Notes: a model not told the origin generated them from the letters alone. 64,000 nt of DNA from Volucella zonaria (GCA_963966105.1 OZ014530.1:236392826-236456825), one strand, 5' to 3'. Shown: positions 20,621-32,791, counted from the stretch's first letter. A program made the numbers and translations.

Positions 20621-22084
20621 GTAGCTCCTTCTGTTGGTTAATAGCTAAGGCCAACCTTACAACACCTAAGCAAATTACATTTTATAAAAAAAAAAAATAG
20701 ATAATAATAATAAATAAATACAAAAGTAATACAAAAACTAATCACAACTATGAGTACTTGTATTATGAGTTTATTTTTGAAGAATGTTGATCACATTTGT
20801 TTCAAAAGCTGATTTTAAGTCGATTAAATAATGAACAAATATTTTATTTTAATAAAAAAAATTAAAAGCACGGTTTCCTGCTCGAAAAACTCAAAAGTGT
20901 GAGTACATAGCATACTCCCATGTTAGTGTACCTATGTAAACTTTGCGAATTCATATCAAAATATCTGACATTTAACAACATATTCAAATACTAAAACCAA
21001 AAAAAAAAATGCTCATACAAACTAAGGGAAATGTTTGAACTTACTTTGCCAGTGGTCGGAATACGTAACAAAATTTAATCCATTGCTCGTCGTGCAATCC
21101 GAAATCCTCTTGGATAAGTACATCCATGTAATTTCAAAAATATTTTTTCACATAAAAAACTAAAAAAAATAACTTGAAAGTGTTCTTTGTTAATAACCAC
21201 TATATCAAACATAATCATTCCGGAACTTTTAATTTATTTTCTTTTTGCTAGGGTTTCCGGTGCATATTGGCGAAAACCCTTATTCATTGTTCCTACGACT
21301 ACTACAATATCTAATCGGGGAGAGGGCTTGGTAACTCACTAACTCACTAACTTCACTGGCTAACAACTGCAAAATTAACTCCCCAATGGCACTGTAGTCA
21401 GTAAATTTGAATGACGCCCGATGATGATAGCGGCAATCGTTGGATTATTGATCAAATAACTGTGAGGGAGTTTCGTTGTAGTTGTCGTTTTTTATTTTTA
21501 TTTTTATTTTTTTTTTATTTGCTAGAGGAGCCTTTCTGTTCACAGACATACCCGCAGAAATGACGAAGGAATCGCGTCGAGAATGCGGCATTGACTGACA
21601 GAAACAACAACTGCGTTTGGTGTGAGTGAACTTTATATTCATAGCTCACTAGATTGCGTCAGATGCAGCTGGAGTCGGAGTGTATGTTTTGGAAGAGTGG
21701 ACACCGCAACTCGCACCCTTGTAGGTAATGTTGTTGTAGTGCAGTTCGGTAGTGCACCCTTTCAAAAAAAAAAAAAAAATTATACTAAATTTACATTTTC
21801 TTAGGTTATTTACAGCGTATGTATATACTACATACTTATATATATATATATATATATTCTATATATAAGAGCATAGTAGATATTATATAATACACATTTT
21901 TGTTTAATTATTAAGAGAAGATATTTGCATCTTCAAGAAAGTAAATTGTGGTTTAGTGGTTTAGCACTGTGAACTGAAGCGAAAGGTAGTTTAAATTATG
22001 ACTCATACGAGGAGACACCGGCCACTAATTTCCAAATGATCTACATAATTTATAACTAACTCGTTTGACCGGGTCGATGTTGCT
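20621..22084. other. A+T-rich spacer with (TA)n microsatellite
   Basis: No gene recognised. There is a (TA)n tract at 21837-21857 and an A-run at 21763-21778 that follows about 180 bp of less A+T-rich sequence. That pattern could be the tail of a processed or SINE-like insertion, but no family or target duplication could be shown. Confidence 0.4.
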
Positions 22085-22850
22085 ATACAGCTCTTAGTGT
22101 TCGCTGTTGTATCTCATCCTCCGTCGTCAAAGCGAACGGGGCAAAAACCGTTCGAAAAATTTTGCATCCAAAACGACCAAGAATATTTTCATCCGACTTT
22201 GCACGTCCATGCTTCTGCGCCATAGAGCAGGATTGAGATGAGAAGGGTCTATGTATAAGTGTTTCTTGACAAGACCTTTTACTCATCTGAAAAGGTGAAT
22301 GGTAGATATTACTATTGGTTTGATTTCTGGTGAGGGGCCTCAGCATCAATAGCAGTGTTAAAATAGTAGACAAAATCTCCAACTACCTAAAAGTTTAAGC
22401 TGTCCATTACGATGTTCTGTCCGATTCGTTGTTGTTGTTCGTCCCACCTTCTTGACGGTTTAGTATATGTGTACCAGGTGTTTCTATTTATTTGCAGTTA
22501 AACCCATTTTTCCCGCTTCAGTTTCAATGCAAGCAATGCATCTGCAAATAATATTATGTAAGGTCACCAGCATATGCAAGTACTTGTACAGACTCTTGGG
22601 AAATTGTATCTCTGGTGTTGGCTTACCACTTTCGTGCAATTTTCTCGAGTATGACCTTAAAGAAGTAACAATACAGCGAATTGCCTTGTCTAAACCACTT
22701 TTTTAACCTCAAAGTTCTCGGTGATATTGCTTCCGATCTTCACGGAGCAGCTAGCCTTCTCCATCCTCATTCTGCACAATATGACGAGTAAGTCAATTTG
22801 GGACTTACCCTCAAAGTGACTGGTAGGGTTGTGGAAAGCGTATAATCGGC
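22085..22850 (-). mobile_element. RT fragment of an RTE/R4-like LINE, heavily decayed
   Basis: Minus-strand frames give, in order: ASCSVKIGSNITENFEVKK near 22780; WFRQGNSLYCYFF (the RQGDxLSC box) near 22690; ILEKIARK; an LAYADDL-like box degraded near 22580; EAGKMGLTxNK near 22510; and downstream SDENILGRFGCKIFRTVF near 22165. These match the RT and post-RT region of LINEs common in insects. Each piece is in a different frame. Clade is uncertain. Confidence 0.65.
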
Positions 22851-23099
22851 GGAAAGTTCATCATTATTGCCATCGTTAGTGAGAGTTGTCATAAGATGGA
22901 ATCGTCCATTATATTGTACGACATTCAGTAATTAACAAAAGACCGCAAGCCTACTTGAGCATATCATATTTAGATTGGGTCCTGGAGCAAGAAGCATTGT
23001 TTTAGATTTAAACTAACTTTGATTGTTTAAAAGTATTTACGCTCATTATTCATAAAATGATAGTGACTTGTCTTCAACATATTTCCAAGATTAAAAACA

Positions 23100-24300
23100 A
23101 AATTATGGTTTGTTCATTTAGCTGCCACTATTCTTGAAGAATAGGCTTCAAAGGAGTGCCTAAGCAAATAATTAACAAAGATCCAGTGTCTAATAATGTT
23201 TTTAATTCTGTAGAGCTATATTATCAGTTTTTTGAATCTGCCTTTTCTCCTATAGTACATTGCCTGAACCTTATTCAATCCCAACAATTGACTTTGGTCA
23301 CTTAGTTCTGGAGGCTGAAGATATTGAGTCTGCTATCAGTAGTCTCAAATCGCATCTCAGGCCTGGTGCTGATGGTATTACTGCAATCATATTAAACAAC
23401 TGGTTTAGCTCTATTTGCAAAGCTTTAGTTATGGTATTCAATCTATCATTGCGTCGGGCATTTTTCTCGATAATTTGAAGATTTCCTTTTTGGTGCCTAT
23501 TTTTAAATCTGGTTCCAAAAATGATATCGAAAACTATAGGGGTAAAAGGTAAAATAGATTTTCATATAAAAGAGCGTTTGTCACTTTAGCAAAGGCTTCG
23601 ATTCTCTGATCCATATGTTATTTATAAAGACGCTAAAAAGATTTGCATTCCATTCAGCAATGTTGTAGTAGATTTACTCATTTTTAATTGGTTTAATTGG
23701 CTTCAGGTGGTCTGCCTCGATAAAAATTATTCGAGATTAATCTTGTGTATTTCTAGGGTTCCACAAGGGAGTCATCTTGGGCCATTTCTTTTAATTATAT
23801 TTATTGATGGTATTGTTCAATATTTAAAATTTTGCCACTTCTTGCTAGAATCAAATCCTTGAAGATTCCATTAAAATTCAGAGGGACATTAATAATTTAT
23901 CTGTTTGGTGCATTAATAATTGCTTCAAATTCAATGTTAGAAAATGCTCTGCCATGTCTTTTACCAGATCCCATGTATGACATTAGTTCAATTATTGTAG
24001 TGAAGATATTCCTTTAATAAGGATTAAAAAAAAATAAAGATTTCGTTGTCTACACTGATACAAAACTAACCTTTGTTTCTGTTTCGGAAGCTAATTCACT
24101 ACTAGGTTTCATTAAAAGAAACTCTAAAGATTTCTCTGATCCCTACACGCTTTTATCTCTTTTTATTGCGCTAATGAGCGCTGTTCTTGAATGCGCTGTC
24201 TAGAATCAGCGGAATACGTTGCTTGGAATCCAAACTATTATATTCTTTAGAATGCGATGAGATTAGATGGTAATTACTAGGAGTTATGCCACTTAATGAA
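23100..24300 (+). mobile_element. Jockey-type LINE RT fragment C1, decayed
   Basis: Reads LRPGADGITAIILNNW near 23365 (the GPDGIPxxxL motif), then after frameshifts VPQGSHLGPFLLIIFIDGI at 23758-23814, NNLSVWCINN and FVVYTDTKLTF in the post-catalytic region, and LLGFIKRNSKDFSDPYTLLS near 24095-24160. The YADD box is not visible. Stops and indels throughout. Confidence 0.75.
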
Positions 24301-24489
24301 AGAAGGCAGGCTCATGGCATCTTTTTTATACACGGCCCTACATTTTGTCTTTGGTGGCAATTTATTCTTATTTAAGACCCCAAAGGATCGTCGCATATTT
24401 CACCAAATGGAGCTTAAAACAAACAATAATATGTATAATTTTTCAAAAGAGTCAGCAAAGCTAATGTACTCTTACCTAGTAAAGAGATT

Positions 24490-25557
24490 GCAATAGGTTG
24501 TGATTAACGCAAAGTCTTCCGGCTTCCTTCAAGTTTCGCGCGGCGTTCCATAAGGAACAATACTTGGGCCTATTTTGTTTTCAATGTACATCAACGATCT
24601 GTCTCTTATTTCTCGACGTTCCCTGATCCATATGTATGTCGATGATGTCCAATTGTCTTTGAGTGGTTCTGTTGATATTTTGCATGCAGTCGTTGCACGA
24701 ATTAACGGAGAGCTGAATGATGTCTTCCTGAGCTTAAATCCCACAAAATCTAAAGTCCTTGCCATAAATAGGAAAGCACTACACGTTTCACCCTTGCCGC
24801 CGATCAAACTTGCTCAAGAAATCATCCCATATGTCAGAACTGCTAAAAACCGTGGACTTATCTTTAATGACACCTGGGATGACCATATTAATGCTGTTAT
24901 CGGATTGCTCTGGTCAATGAAATTGTTTACACCACCTACAATAAGGAAAATGCTGGCAAAAACGCTCTTACTGCCAATTTTCCTATATGGATGTGAGGTT
25001 TATAGTAAAATTGATTGTGGAAGTAAAAGAAGCCTTAATGTTACCTACAACAATATCACTCGCTATGTGTATGCGCTTCGAAGATCACGATCAGCTTATT
25101 CAAAAGGTCTCGTCGGCTGCTCATTCAACAACCTGTTAGTTTTCCGCTCTCTATCTTGTTTGCATGATATAATACAGACACATCAACCTGAGTACCTATA
25201 TTGTAGATTATCTTGTCCGCGTTCGCAACGGACTTTCGCTTTGATTCCAACAACATACTCATGCCGAACCTCGGAATGCCAGTTCTTTGTTTATGCTGTC
25301 GGCCTATAGAACTCCTTGCCTACTGAAGTGAGAGAAGTAAGAAACACGAAAAACTTTAAGTCTCGACTTTTGAGGCACTTAGCCAGTTTGTGTGATTAGG
25401 AACCCTTTATCTTTTAAGTTCTGCAATTTTTTTCATTCTTTCCGTCTTGCTATTTAAAATTTGTTAACTTAACGGTAAGGCTTTCACTAATTTATAAGAT
25501 TCATCTTAATGTGAACAGCGATTTAAATATAAATATAATTAAATAAATAAATAAATA
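24490..25557 (+). mobile_element. Jockey-type LINE RT C-terminal half with (TAAA)n tail
   Basis: Open from 24575 to 25309 with VPxGTILGPILFSMYINDLS just before, then the catalytic box as MYVDDVQL (24630-24653), LSLNPTKSKVLAINR, LAKTLLLPIFLYGCEVY and a C-terminal LLVFRSLSCLHDIIQ. After a one-base shift NSLPTEVREVRNTKNFKSRL and a stop at 25398 end the protein. A 3' UTR ends in an (AAAT)n run at 25539-25557. Only one indel separates this half from an open frame, so it is better kept than its neighbour at 23.1 kb and is a separate insertion. Confidence 0.85.
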
Positions 25558-25843
25558 GTATGCTTTCAATTTAATCACTTTTTTTTACTTAATTTAAATT
25601 AAAATTTCTTAAATTATTGTTTTTAAATTCCCATGTCTTTATACGAGTATATATTTTACTATTACAGATTCGTAGTCTGTAAGCTGATCTTGTTGATGAA
25701 ATAATAATAAATAAATTAATTAATAATAAAGACTTATCTTAATATACGGTTAGAGAATCCGGTGGAAGGCACTCAATAAGCAATGCCAACTCGTCTTCCT
25801 AACCTCACCAAATTGTATTAACAGCTTGTATTTGGATTCTAGG

Positions 25844-25924
25844 GTCGCCCGCGCTTTGTACGAACATTTTAAAGGTACAAAAACCCCTTGAGCGCGCGCT
25901 GATTATACAAAAAAAAAAAAAAAG
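25844..25924 (+). mobile_element. LINE-A copy A4, minimal 3' end
   Basis: Only about 75 bp: TCGCCCGCGCTTTGTACGAA, the hairpin with AAAGG/CCCCTT, GCGCGCTGATTATAC and an A-run to 25924. It carries no coding sequence and shows how short LINE-A insertions can be. Confidence 0.85.
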
Positions 25925-25993
25925 ACAGCAGTGCAACGATGCAGATCTTGCTAGGTTTCATCCAGTTAGATGTCTCCTGTCATTTTGCGGGCT

Positions 25994-27550
25994 CACTGTG
26001 TGCTATTTTACCAATCTAGCGGAACTTTATTAAAAATTAAACAAAATTTTTTTAAAATGAATGTAAAACTTCCAGGAATAACATGATAAAAAAAAAAACA
26101 AAAGCACCAGTTATCAAGGTAAGTAATTTTTTTTGTGCATTTACAAACTTAAAAAAAAATGTTGGTTTGTTTGAAAACCTCAGAAGTGATGTTTGTTTTT
26201 GTGTTTTGTGACTTTGTGAGCCCTTTTAAAAATGTATCCTCATGTATCTATCGTGTAGTTGTGTTTAAAATCTCCGCTGGTATTTTATGTGTCAGAATTC
26301 ATTTACTTTTTTTGCTTCTGGTTGCTGACCCCATACAATTTTCTTTTTTTAATTGGCCTATAGCTAAATGAAAAATTCAACAATTTTTTTTATTTGGAGA
26401 ATCTCTAAGAAAGAGGATCGCAATAAAAAAAATTTCTGATTTTATTATGCAAGAGTTCGGTCTAGTAGACACAAATAATGTCCTTAGAGTGCTCCAAACC
26501 TATGTGAGCTCATAAAATTCAAAAATAGGTGGGAACGAAGTGGGCGAAATTTTCAAAAATTTTAAAAAGCCAATGAAATATGGTTAAAAGAGGATGTTCA
26601 ACTTGCAAAAGGCTTTATTGAAAGTCTTCCTGAAACAAGTTCAAGTGCAAATCGTGGACGACCTTCAAAATCATTGCGTACTTGCTGCTGAAATGAGTTT
26701 GCGGTCATCAGGTAAAAGAGATGCAGCTAATATTGTCAAGGAGCTTTTAAGTTCTTCTCCTGAAAGAGTTACAAATATTAAAAAGGCTAGATTAAGCCAA
26801 GAAAAGGGGAACAAAATAATAACCCCAGAAGAAGCCATCATACTAATAGTAAATACAAAATTAAGTACTTTTCAGTACAAAGCTATGCGGCAGGAGTTGA
26901 AAGAGCCCAATGCGAATGTTTATCCGGCATATTATTTAGTACAAGAAGCAAAAAAACATTTCAGTCGAAAGTCTTCGCGGCAAAACTCAAATCGAAATGT
27001 GATAAATGGATTTTTACTTTTCTCAGATCCACATCTTTCAATTCGAAGTTTAATGCTTAATAGAAAAAGAAACCCACTCCAACCAGAATGTATTGCGTTA
27101 TTAAAAAATTTAAGCTCAGATGAAGAAGATGAATAATTTAATAATTTATTTACATACACCTGGTTTAATAAAAGAAAAAAAATTAAAAAAAAACAATTTT
27201 ATTTGTTTTTGTATTTTTTTATTGGTTTTTGGTTTTTAGGTATCCTAAAAATGAAATAAAGGTAAAATTACCCATTTGACTAGGTTTCAAAACTTTAAAG
27301 GCCATTTGAAAAAAGTATACCAACATTTTTCAATACAGATTTCGTGTTTTTAAAAAAACTGGTCAAAAGAGAGGATTTGTAAAGCGTAGTATGGGTTAAA
27401 TGTATGTAAATAAATATTTACAACGCAAGTAAGCTTAAAAAGTCACAAAATAACATACAATAATTGTATAATTTATCAGTTTAACATAAATAAAAAAATA
27501 TTCAAACGCTCAACGAATAAAGTTCCGCTAGATTCGCAAAATACTCTGCG
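25994..27550 (+). mobile_element. Transib element, internally deleted, with TIRs
   Basis: The left end is CACTGTGTGCTATTTTACCA (25994) followed by ATCTAGCGGAACTTTATT. The right end on the other strand is CGCAGAGTATTTTGCGAATC (27550) followed by TAGCGGAACTTTATT, so 18 bp (ATCTAGCGGAACTTTATT) are identical and the outer part is diverged. The left heptamer CACTGTG is typical of Transib ends and of RAG recombination signals. The interior carries a Transib-type transposase with its core removed. At 1557 bp it is about half a full Transib. Confidence 0.82.
26430..27136 (+). pseudogene. Transib transposase lacking the RAG1-like catalytic core
   Basis: N-terminal pieces in shifting frames: FGLVDTNNVLRVLQTYVSS (26454), GNEVGEIFKNFKKPMKYG, the GCSTCKRLY zinc-binding-like box near 26592, and ETSSSANRGRPSKSL. 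In the open ORF come MSLRSSGKRDAANIVKEL, TPEEAIILIVNTKLSTFQYK and YPAYYLVQEAKKH. At that point the protein jumps directly to FSRKSSRQNSNRNVINGFLL, FSDPH and a C-terminal LQPECIALLKNLSSDEEDE, which is the normal Transib C-terminus. The several hundred residues with the DDE triad shared with RAG1 are absent. The junction is in frame, and the ORF is open from 26694 (or upstream) to 27136. Confidence 0.82.
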
Positions 27551-27689
27551 GCAGTTAAATCTTCACTCATTGGTTACCAGCCTTATATGCCTCCATCCTA
27601 TACAGATAAATTAAAGATACAACGAAATTCACTGTACCGATGGATCCAAGATGGAGGTCAATATACGATCCAAAGTTCACTGTGAAGAA

Positions 27690-28380
27690 TTTCAAGGTAA
27701 TCGTTCTTTTAAAATTAGCACTGTTTTCCACGCTGAGATCACGTCTAATATCAAGACTGCATAAAGTATTACAGAGGGCAATATTGTCAGCTAGGTTACT
27801 GCTGTGCACTCAGATTGCCAGTCAGCTGTTGAGGCTCTGGATTTCGCAGTACTGTGATCAAGGGAAGTAAGTTAATGTAGAAGATATTTATATTGTAGAT
27901 AAGCTATTCTGGGTGGTCATGCGAATATCCTAGGTAATAAAAGAATTTACGAACTCACACTGCACATTTCGTAAAGCATTAGAATTATTGATGGTGTAGG
28001 TATGAAATAAACCACCATACGTTGGACTATATTGGGATATGTACAATGGCTGATATACAACAAGACAAAACCGGTTGATAAATCTTAGTCGTAAATGTGC
28101 ACATTGTATGATTGACACTGTCACTGGGCAGTGTGCCATTAAACTTCATCAGGAACTACTCGTCGAAATTTTGCAAGGACGAAGAAGCAATTGAATCTGT
28201 CCGTCACCTGGTATGTGGATGTCTTGCAATACAATGTAGTACAACATTTTCTTTCCTTCAGAGATCTGATCAAATTTCGCTATTTTGTCCCAGTTTTTTT
28301 TTTCAAATCTTGAGGTTTTCCGAGTCCGCGGTTCTAAATTGTACAGACTTTGGAGGTATTTCCTGTCAAATGTAGGTATG
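27690..28380 (+). mobile_element. RNase H and C-terminal end of a LOA/I-type LINE, decayed
   Basis: Reads VFTAEITSNIKTA near 27724-27762 (the E of RNase H), VTAVHSDCQSAVEAL (catalytic D) near 27798-27840 and GGHANILGNKRIYELT near 27912-27960 (WVPGHxxIxGNExADEL motif). After shifts come TGQCAIKLHQ-like and EEAIESVRHLVCGCLAIQCS near 28165-28240, the CCHC-like cysteine cluster found after RNase H in these elements. RNase H in a LINE limits it to the I, LOA or R1-related clades. Confidence 0.75.
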
Positions 28381-30043
28381 TATTGCGGTAAGGTTTTCAA
28401 TAAAGAATCAGACATTGTACTTTATCATTTCAGATTTTGCATATTTAAAGGATTGCAGTTAATTTTCATATTTCGGAGTTATTTTCAAATAGTGTACCTT
28501 TGTACACTATTCAAAGTTAAGAAATTTAGAGTTAAATATATAAAATATATATGTGCTATATTCCTTAGGGTTATGATTTAACAAAATCTCGTTAATTCTG
28601 CCGTATATTTTTAATTGGAGCAGAATTGTATGTGGGTTTGTAGCATATTAATTTGGATTAATAAGTTCTCGTTGTAATTTCATCCTTCATTATATGGTAA
28701 GTGACTGATGTCCTTCAACTTTGAAGTGCAAAGATTTTCTCTCTTATCATTTTCCAGCATCAAGTCAAAATAAAAACATCAATTAGCTTCGATTGCCAAA
28801 AAAGTTCAAAAGATTTTTTCCTAATTAATTAATCAATTAAGTTTTAAATCCCATTTTCTCTATCTAATAAACAAAATTTATACATAGCCTCCACACAGAT
28901 ATTACAAAAACAAAAAAAAAAACCTAAATCAAAGAAATAAACTTGCTGAGCAAAAAGCAATTAAAAGTTTTAGATACCTTTATCAGCATTTTGCTGGAAA
29001 AAGCGAAATCAAAATCCAAATTACAGAGATTGCTTTTTCAAGGATTCCTCTTATCGGTGAGCAGAAAAAAATCTAATTTGGGAAACGGATTTATGTTTGT
29101 TGCTTTTTCCAGGATCAGAAATTGTGTCGCGTCACGGCGCTTCTTCATTTATTCATTTATCGTCGTACGTTGGTGGTGTTTTTTTTTTCTGTTTATTTTT
29201 TACAACAAATGAAATTTTTTATTAGGGTTGTTTTTCAATGTGTGGGTGTATAGCTTCATTCTTCTATACGCACCATACATCAGAGCAGTTCTAATATTCG
29301 TGGAGTGTGTCACATTACATAGAATCGCCAGGTGCAAAATGTATCTATAACTTCTCGTACTCGTATATCTGCCCGTCTATATTTGTACTCGTATGGCAGA
29401 AAGGTCTGTTACTACTTTGCGGTTCAATGAATTTCTGAAATTCATAATTATTTTTCATGATCATGGTGCAGGGAATTGGTTGTTTTATTCTTGGTTTGCT
29501 GGCGGTCACACTGCACACATCACATTCTGTAAGCACGGAATGTGCAGGACTCGTAGAAAAAGGAGAAAATAAAAATAATTATCGTTCATCATCATCATCC
29601 GTGCCAATAGCTGATGAAGGTATCTAATCATTGTGGAATCTGTAACCGAATTGGACAGAAAATGGGGAAGTATTATGGTAGCTAGTGGCTACAAGTATTC
29701 GTTTGCAACATGTACATACATATGTATGTACATACGAGTAGTTGTGATCCTCAGGGGGTTGTTTCGTAGAATTTCGGACAATTTCATTTTAGTAATTATT
29801 TCAGTTCGACAACACTGTTTCGAGTAATGTAATTGAAGTGACGATTTAATCAACTAACCAAAATTGTGAATATCTTCGAAAACAATTGTACTTATCCAAG
29901 TCGCATGACTAACGAAAGAAGAGGATGAGTTCGTAAAATTAAAATTCTTATTGCTTTGCATTATTTCGTTATGATGGTTACATGTATCAAGCAACATTCT
30001 TCGATACATGCTACTATGTATAGTTTCATTAAAAAGCTAGATA
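28381..30043. other. A+T-rich spacer with a 22-bp perfect palindrome
   Basis: No gene recognised. ORFs such as 28943-29212 have no domain or codon pattern I can support. TGTACATACATATGTATGTA plus CA at 29711-29732 is a perfect palindrome built on TACATA repeats. A (CAT)n run is at 29588-29599. Confidence 0.4.
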
Positions 30044-31145
30044 CGAGGGCGGGTCAATAATTCCGTGCATTTTTGAATTTCTGACCTCTTTACTGAAACA
30101 GCAACACTGCTCCTGTCAACAGGCATCTGTCAGTTGACTCCTGTCAAAATTTAAACTTGCTACGTCAGTTAGTTTGTGTTTGACAGCTATTTTTATCAGA
30201 CTACTCACTAATTTGAGGAGAAAATGGAAAAAAGTGAATTTCGTGTGCTTATTAGTTGAGGTCTCTACACCCGAAACAATCGAAAAAATTCACGATATGG
30301 TGTTGGCCGACCGAAGATTGAAAGTGCGAGAGATTGTGGAAGCCGTAGGGATCTCGCATGGCTCAGTGGTTTCAATTTTGAATGATCACTTGGGCATGAG
30401 AAAGCTTTCCGCAAGATGGGTGCCGCGTTTGCTCACAGTCGACCACAAATCCAATCGTGTAACAACTTCACAGGAAAGTTTGGCGTTGTTTAATCGCAAT
30501 ATGGAGGAGTTTTTGCGCCGTTTTGTAACAGTGGACGAAACATGGATCCATCACAACACACCAGAGAACAAACAACAGTCAAAACAGTGGGTTTCTAAGG
30601 GTGAATCGGCGCCAAAGAAGGCCAAGGTGGGTTTGTCAGCCAATAAAGTTATGGCGACTGTTTTTTGGGATGCACTACTTTCAAAAGGGAAGAACAATCA
30701 ATGGGGAATATTATGCCAACTTATTGGACCGATTCAATGACGATTTGAAAAAAAAACGACCTCATTTGGCCAAGAAAAAAGTTCTTTTCCACCAAGACAA
30801 TGCAAGGGTGCAGACATGTGCAGTTGCCATGGCAAAAATCCATGAATTGGGCTATGAATTGCTCCCTCATCCACCCTATTCTCCAGATTTGGCTCCGAGC
30901 GACTACTTCTTGTTCCCAAACCTGAAGAAATGGCTTGGTGGAAAAAGATTTGACTCCAATGATGAAGTCATCTCGTCATTTTGAGGACCTCGACAAATCA
31001 TTTTTTTTGGAAGGGATAAAAAAATTGGAGAAGCGTTGGACAAAGTGTATAGAGCTCAACTGAGACTACGTTGAAAAATAAAATTATTTTTTTATCAAAA
31101 AATCTGTTTTAATCCAAAAGTCACGGATTTGTTGACCCGCCCTCG
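30044..31145 (+). mobile_element. Mariner M-B copy 1, partly deleted, TA target duplication
   Basis: Left end CGAGGGCGGGTCAATAATTC (30044) and right end, reverse strand, CGAGGGCGGGTCAACAAATC (31145), with TA directly outside both (30042-30043 and 31146-31147). Nearly identical over shared parts to the copy at 32792-34086. It lacks about 168 bp of the transposase N-terminal region and two shorter blocks, near 30672 (about 26 bp) and near 30977 (about 15 bp). Confidence 0.93.
30224..31078 (+). pseudogene. Mariner DD34D transposase, M-B copy 1, deleted
   Basis: Starts MEKSEFRVLI at 30211-30240 and then hits the deletion junction and a stop. In the next frame it continues STPETIEKIHDMVLADRR, an HTH, and LSARWVPRLLTVDHKS. 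Catalytic Asp residues are all present: TVDETWIHH (GAC 30534), FHQDNARVQT (GAC 30796) and APSDYFLF (GAC 30901), with 34 residues between the last two. The N-terminal HTH is removed, so binding to TIRs should fail. Deletions near 30672 and 30977 also disturb the frame. Confidence 0.9.
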
Positions 31146-31473
31146 TATAATGCTTCTGCAGCGAGTAAAGTCCTACCCTATGCCCTTTTGTGGTGTCATC
31201 TTGGAATTCGTTTAGAAATTTCAAAAGCAGCAGATGCCAAAAGGCGAGTATTCTGCACCGGAAAACAGAACAAACTTCAGCTGGTCTGAGGCACAGCGAG
31301 TCACAACCGTAAAAAAAAGACTAATCACTCAGAATCTTGGACAACTTCCTCGGATACTGGCTGATAATGTTCTGACAAGATTTGGCTATCACTAATAACG
31401 TTAAGAGTTTCCTCGACTCCCTGAATGAAGATATCCGGTGAGATTTCTTCCGAACAGACCCAGTACTAGTCAG

Positions 31474-31822
31474 TACCGTGTACTTGTACTTGTACTTGAA
31501 AACAAAAAGTACAATGTACTTGGTACTTGAAAATCATCAAGTAGAAGTACTTTCCGAAGTACTTTTTTCTAAGTACATTTACTTTGAGAGCACTATGTTG
31601 TCAGAACAACACCACATCGCCAAAATTTGATTTGTGACTAAAATACGAGTACTTAACATGAACTTGTAATTAAGAAGTACTTGAAAATGTACTGGGCAGT
31701 ATTGCAGTACCTAGTAAATGTACTTAGAAAAAGGTACTTGAAAAAGTACTTGTACTTCGTGGTTTGCAAGTACCAAGTACATTGTACTTTTTTTCAAGTA
31801 CAAGTACAAGTACAAGGTGCTG
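31474..31822. repeat. GTACTT-rich foldback (long inverted repeat), probable MITE
   Basis: The left arm 31474-31592 and right arm 31709-31822 are inverted copies of about 115 bp. Left reads ACCGTGTACTTGTACTTGTA, and on the other strand the right reads ACCTTGTACTTGTACTTGTA. Both then share AAAGTACAATGTACTTGGTA and later TTTTTCTAAGTACATTTACT. The loop is about 116 bp. Nearly every arm segment is made of AAGTAC/GTACTT units. Ends beginning CAGTACC/CAGCACC recall hAT termini, but I could not find a clean 8-bp target duplication. Confidence 0.85.
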
Positions 31823-32260
31823 GGTACTTACACAATACTGCGGTACAAATGTACTTCAATAATTTACAACTCTGCTTTCGAACTATAATAAATTAAATTA
31901 TACCCCCCCTTATAAAAGTGCTTTTGCTCGAACATTTGTGCCTTTCGGTTCAAAATATTATAAATTGCCACTGGCTTACATTGAAATTGTTGTTGTAGCT
32001 CCTCTAACAATGTGATCAGCCTGCCCCGAAATCGATCAAAATGATCGATTGCATGTGCATCCGCCATTGATATCCTCTTGATTTTCTAACAGGACCAGAG
32101 TTACTAATATTAATTTTAACAAAGGGATATTGTCTTTTCGCTTGTATTTTTGATTACTGTTATTTTTAAAAGCTACTACGAGCTTTAACTAATCGAAAAG
32201 AGTGGTAGGTGTTGCCATAAGTGAATGTACCATACGCTCATATGGTTAAAATTTTTTATA

Positions 32261-32750
32261 CAGGGTGTCCCCTAGTTCGATGACAATAATTTGGGAAATG
32301 ATTCCGGGGCATATTCAAAGAAAAATATCGTTCTACAGTAAGGGTCTATCTCCAATGTTGACATCATTTATCGAGGATTAAAAAAAAGGCTTATTTTGGT
32401 GTACCCTGACCCATGTTAACAGAAATTGCTCTGTTAGTATTAATGGTAAAAACTTCGTGTAGGACTTTAGTTTTAGAAGAAATACCAGCCTTTATAACGG
32501 CGTTTAAATACAGTTGATATCTTGTTTGAGTCTTTATATATCCAATTTCTAAGATTGTACCATTTTTATTGCCCATGCTAATTTTCGTATTTGAGGTCAC
32601 TTTTCTCCAGAAAATGCCTAATTAACATAACGTTTTACTATTTTTTTCTTATAAAAGTAACAATATTAAAAAAAAATTATCAGTAAGTTTGCCGGAAAAC
32701 CCACAGATTTTATGATACTTGGAAAAACCTGCAACAGGTAAAAAAAGGAA
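32261..32750 (+). repeat. Left long TIR
   Basis: Inverted copy of 34530-35021. Shared landmarks include GGGAAATGATTCC near 32294, GTTGACATCATTTATCGAGG near 32356, CCATGTTAACAGAAATTGCT near 32412 and TATTTTTTTCTTATAAAAGT near 32639. Confidence 0.88.
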
Positions 32751-32791
32751 TTTATGATTTTTTTCCAACGTTTCTAACAACAGTTGACAGT

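Noticed and set aside
28943..29212. 89-codon plus-strand ORF as a gene
   Set aside because: Low-complexity aromatic-rich end caused by T-runs, with no recognisable domain.
29711..29732. Palindrome as an operator or recombination site
   Set aside because: It is built from TACATA repeats that are common simple sequence in fly genomes. No other support.
31864..32067. 67-codon minus-strand ORF, possible gag or transposase start
   Set aside because: Begins plausibly (MADAHAIDHFDRFRGR) but ends in A+T-rich sequence, and I cannot place it in a family.
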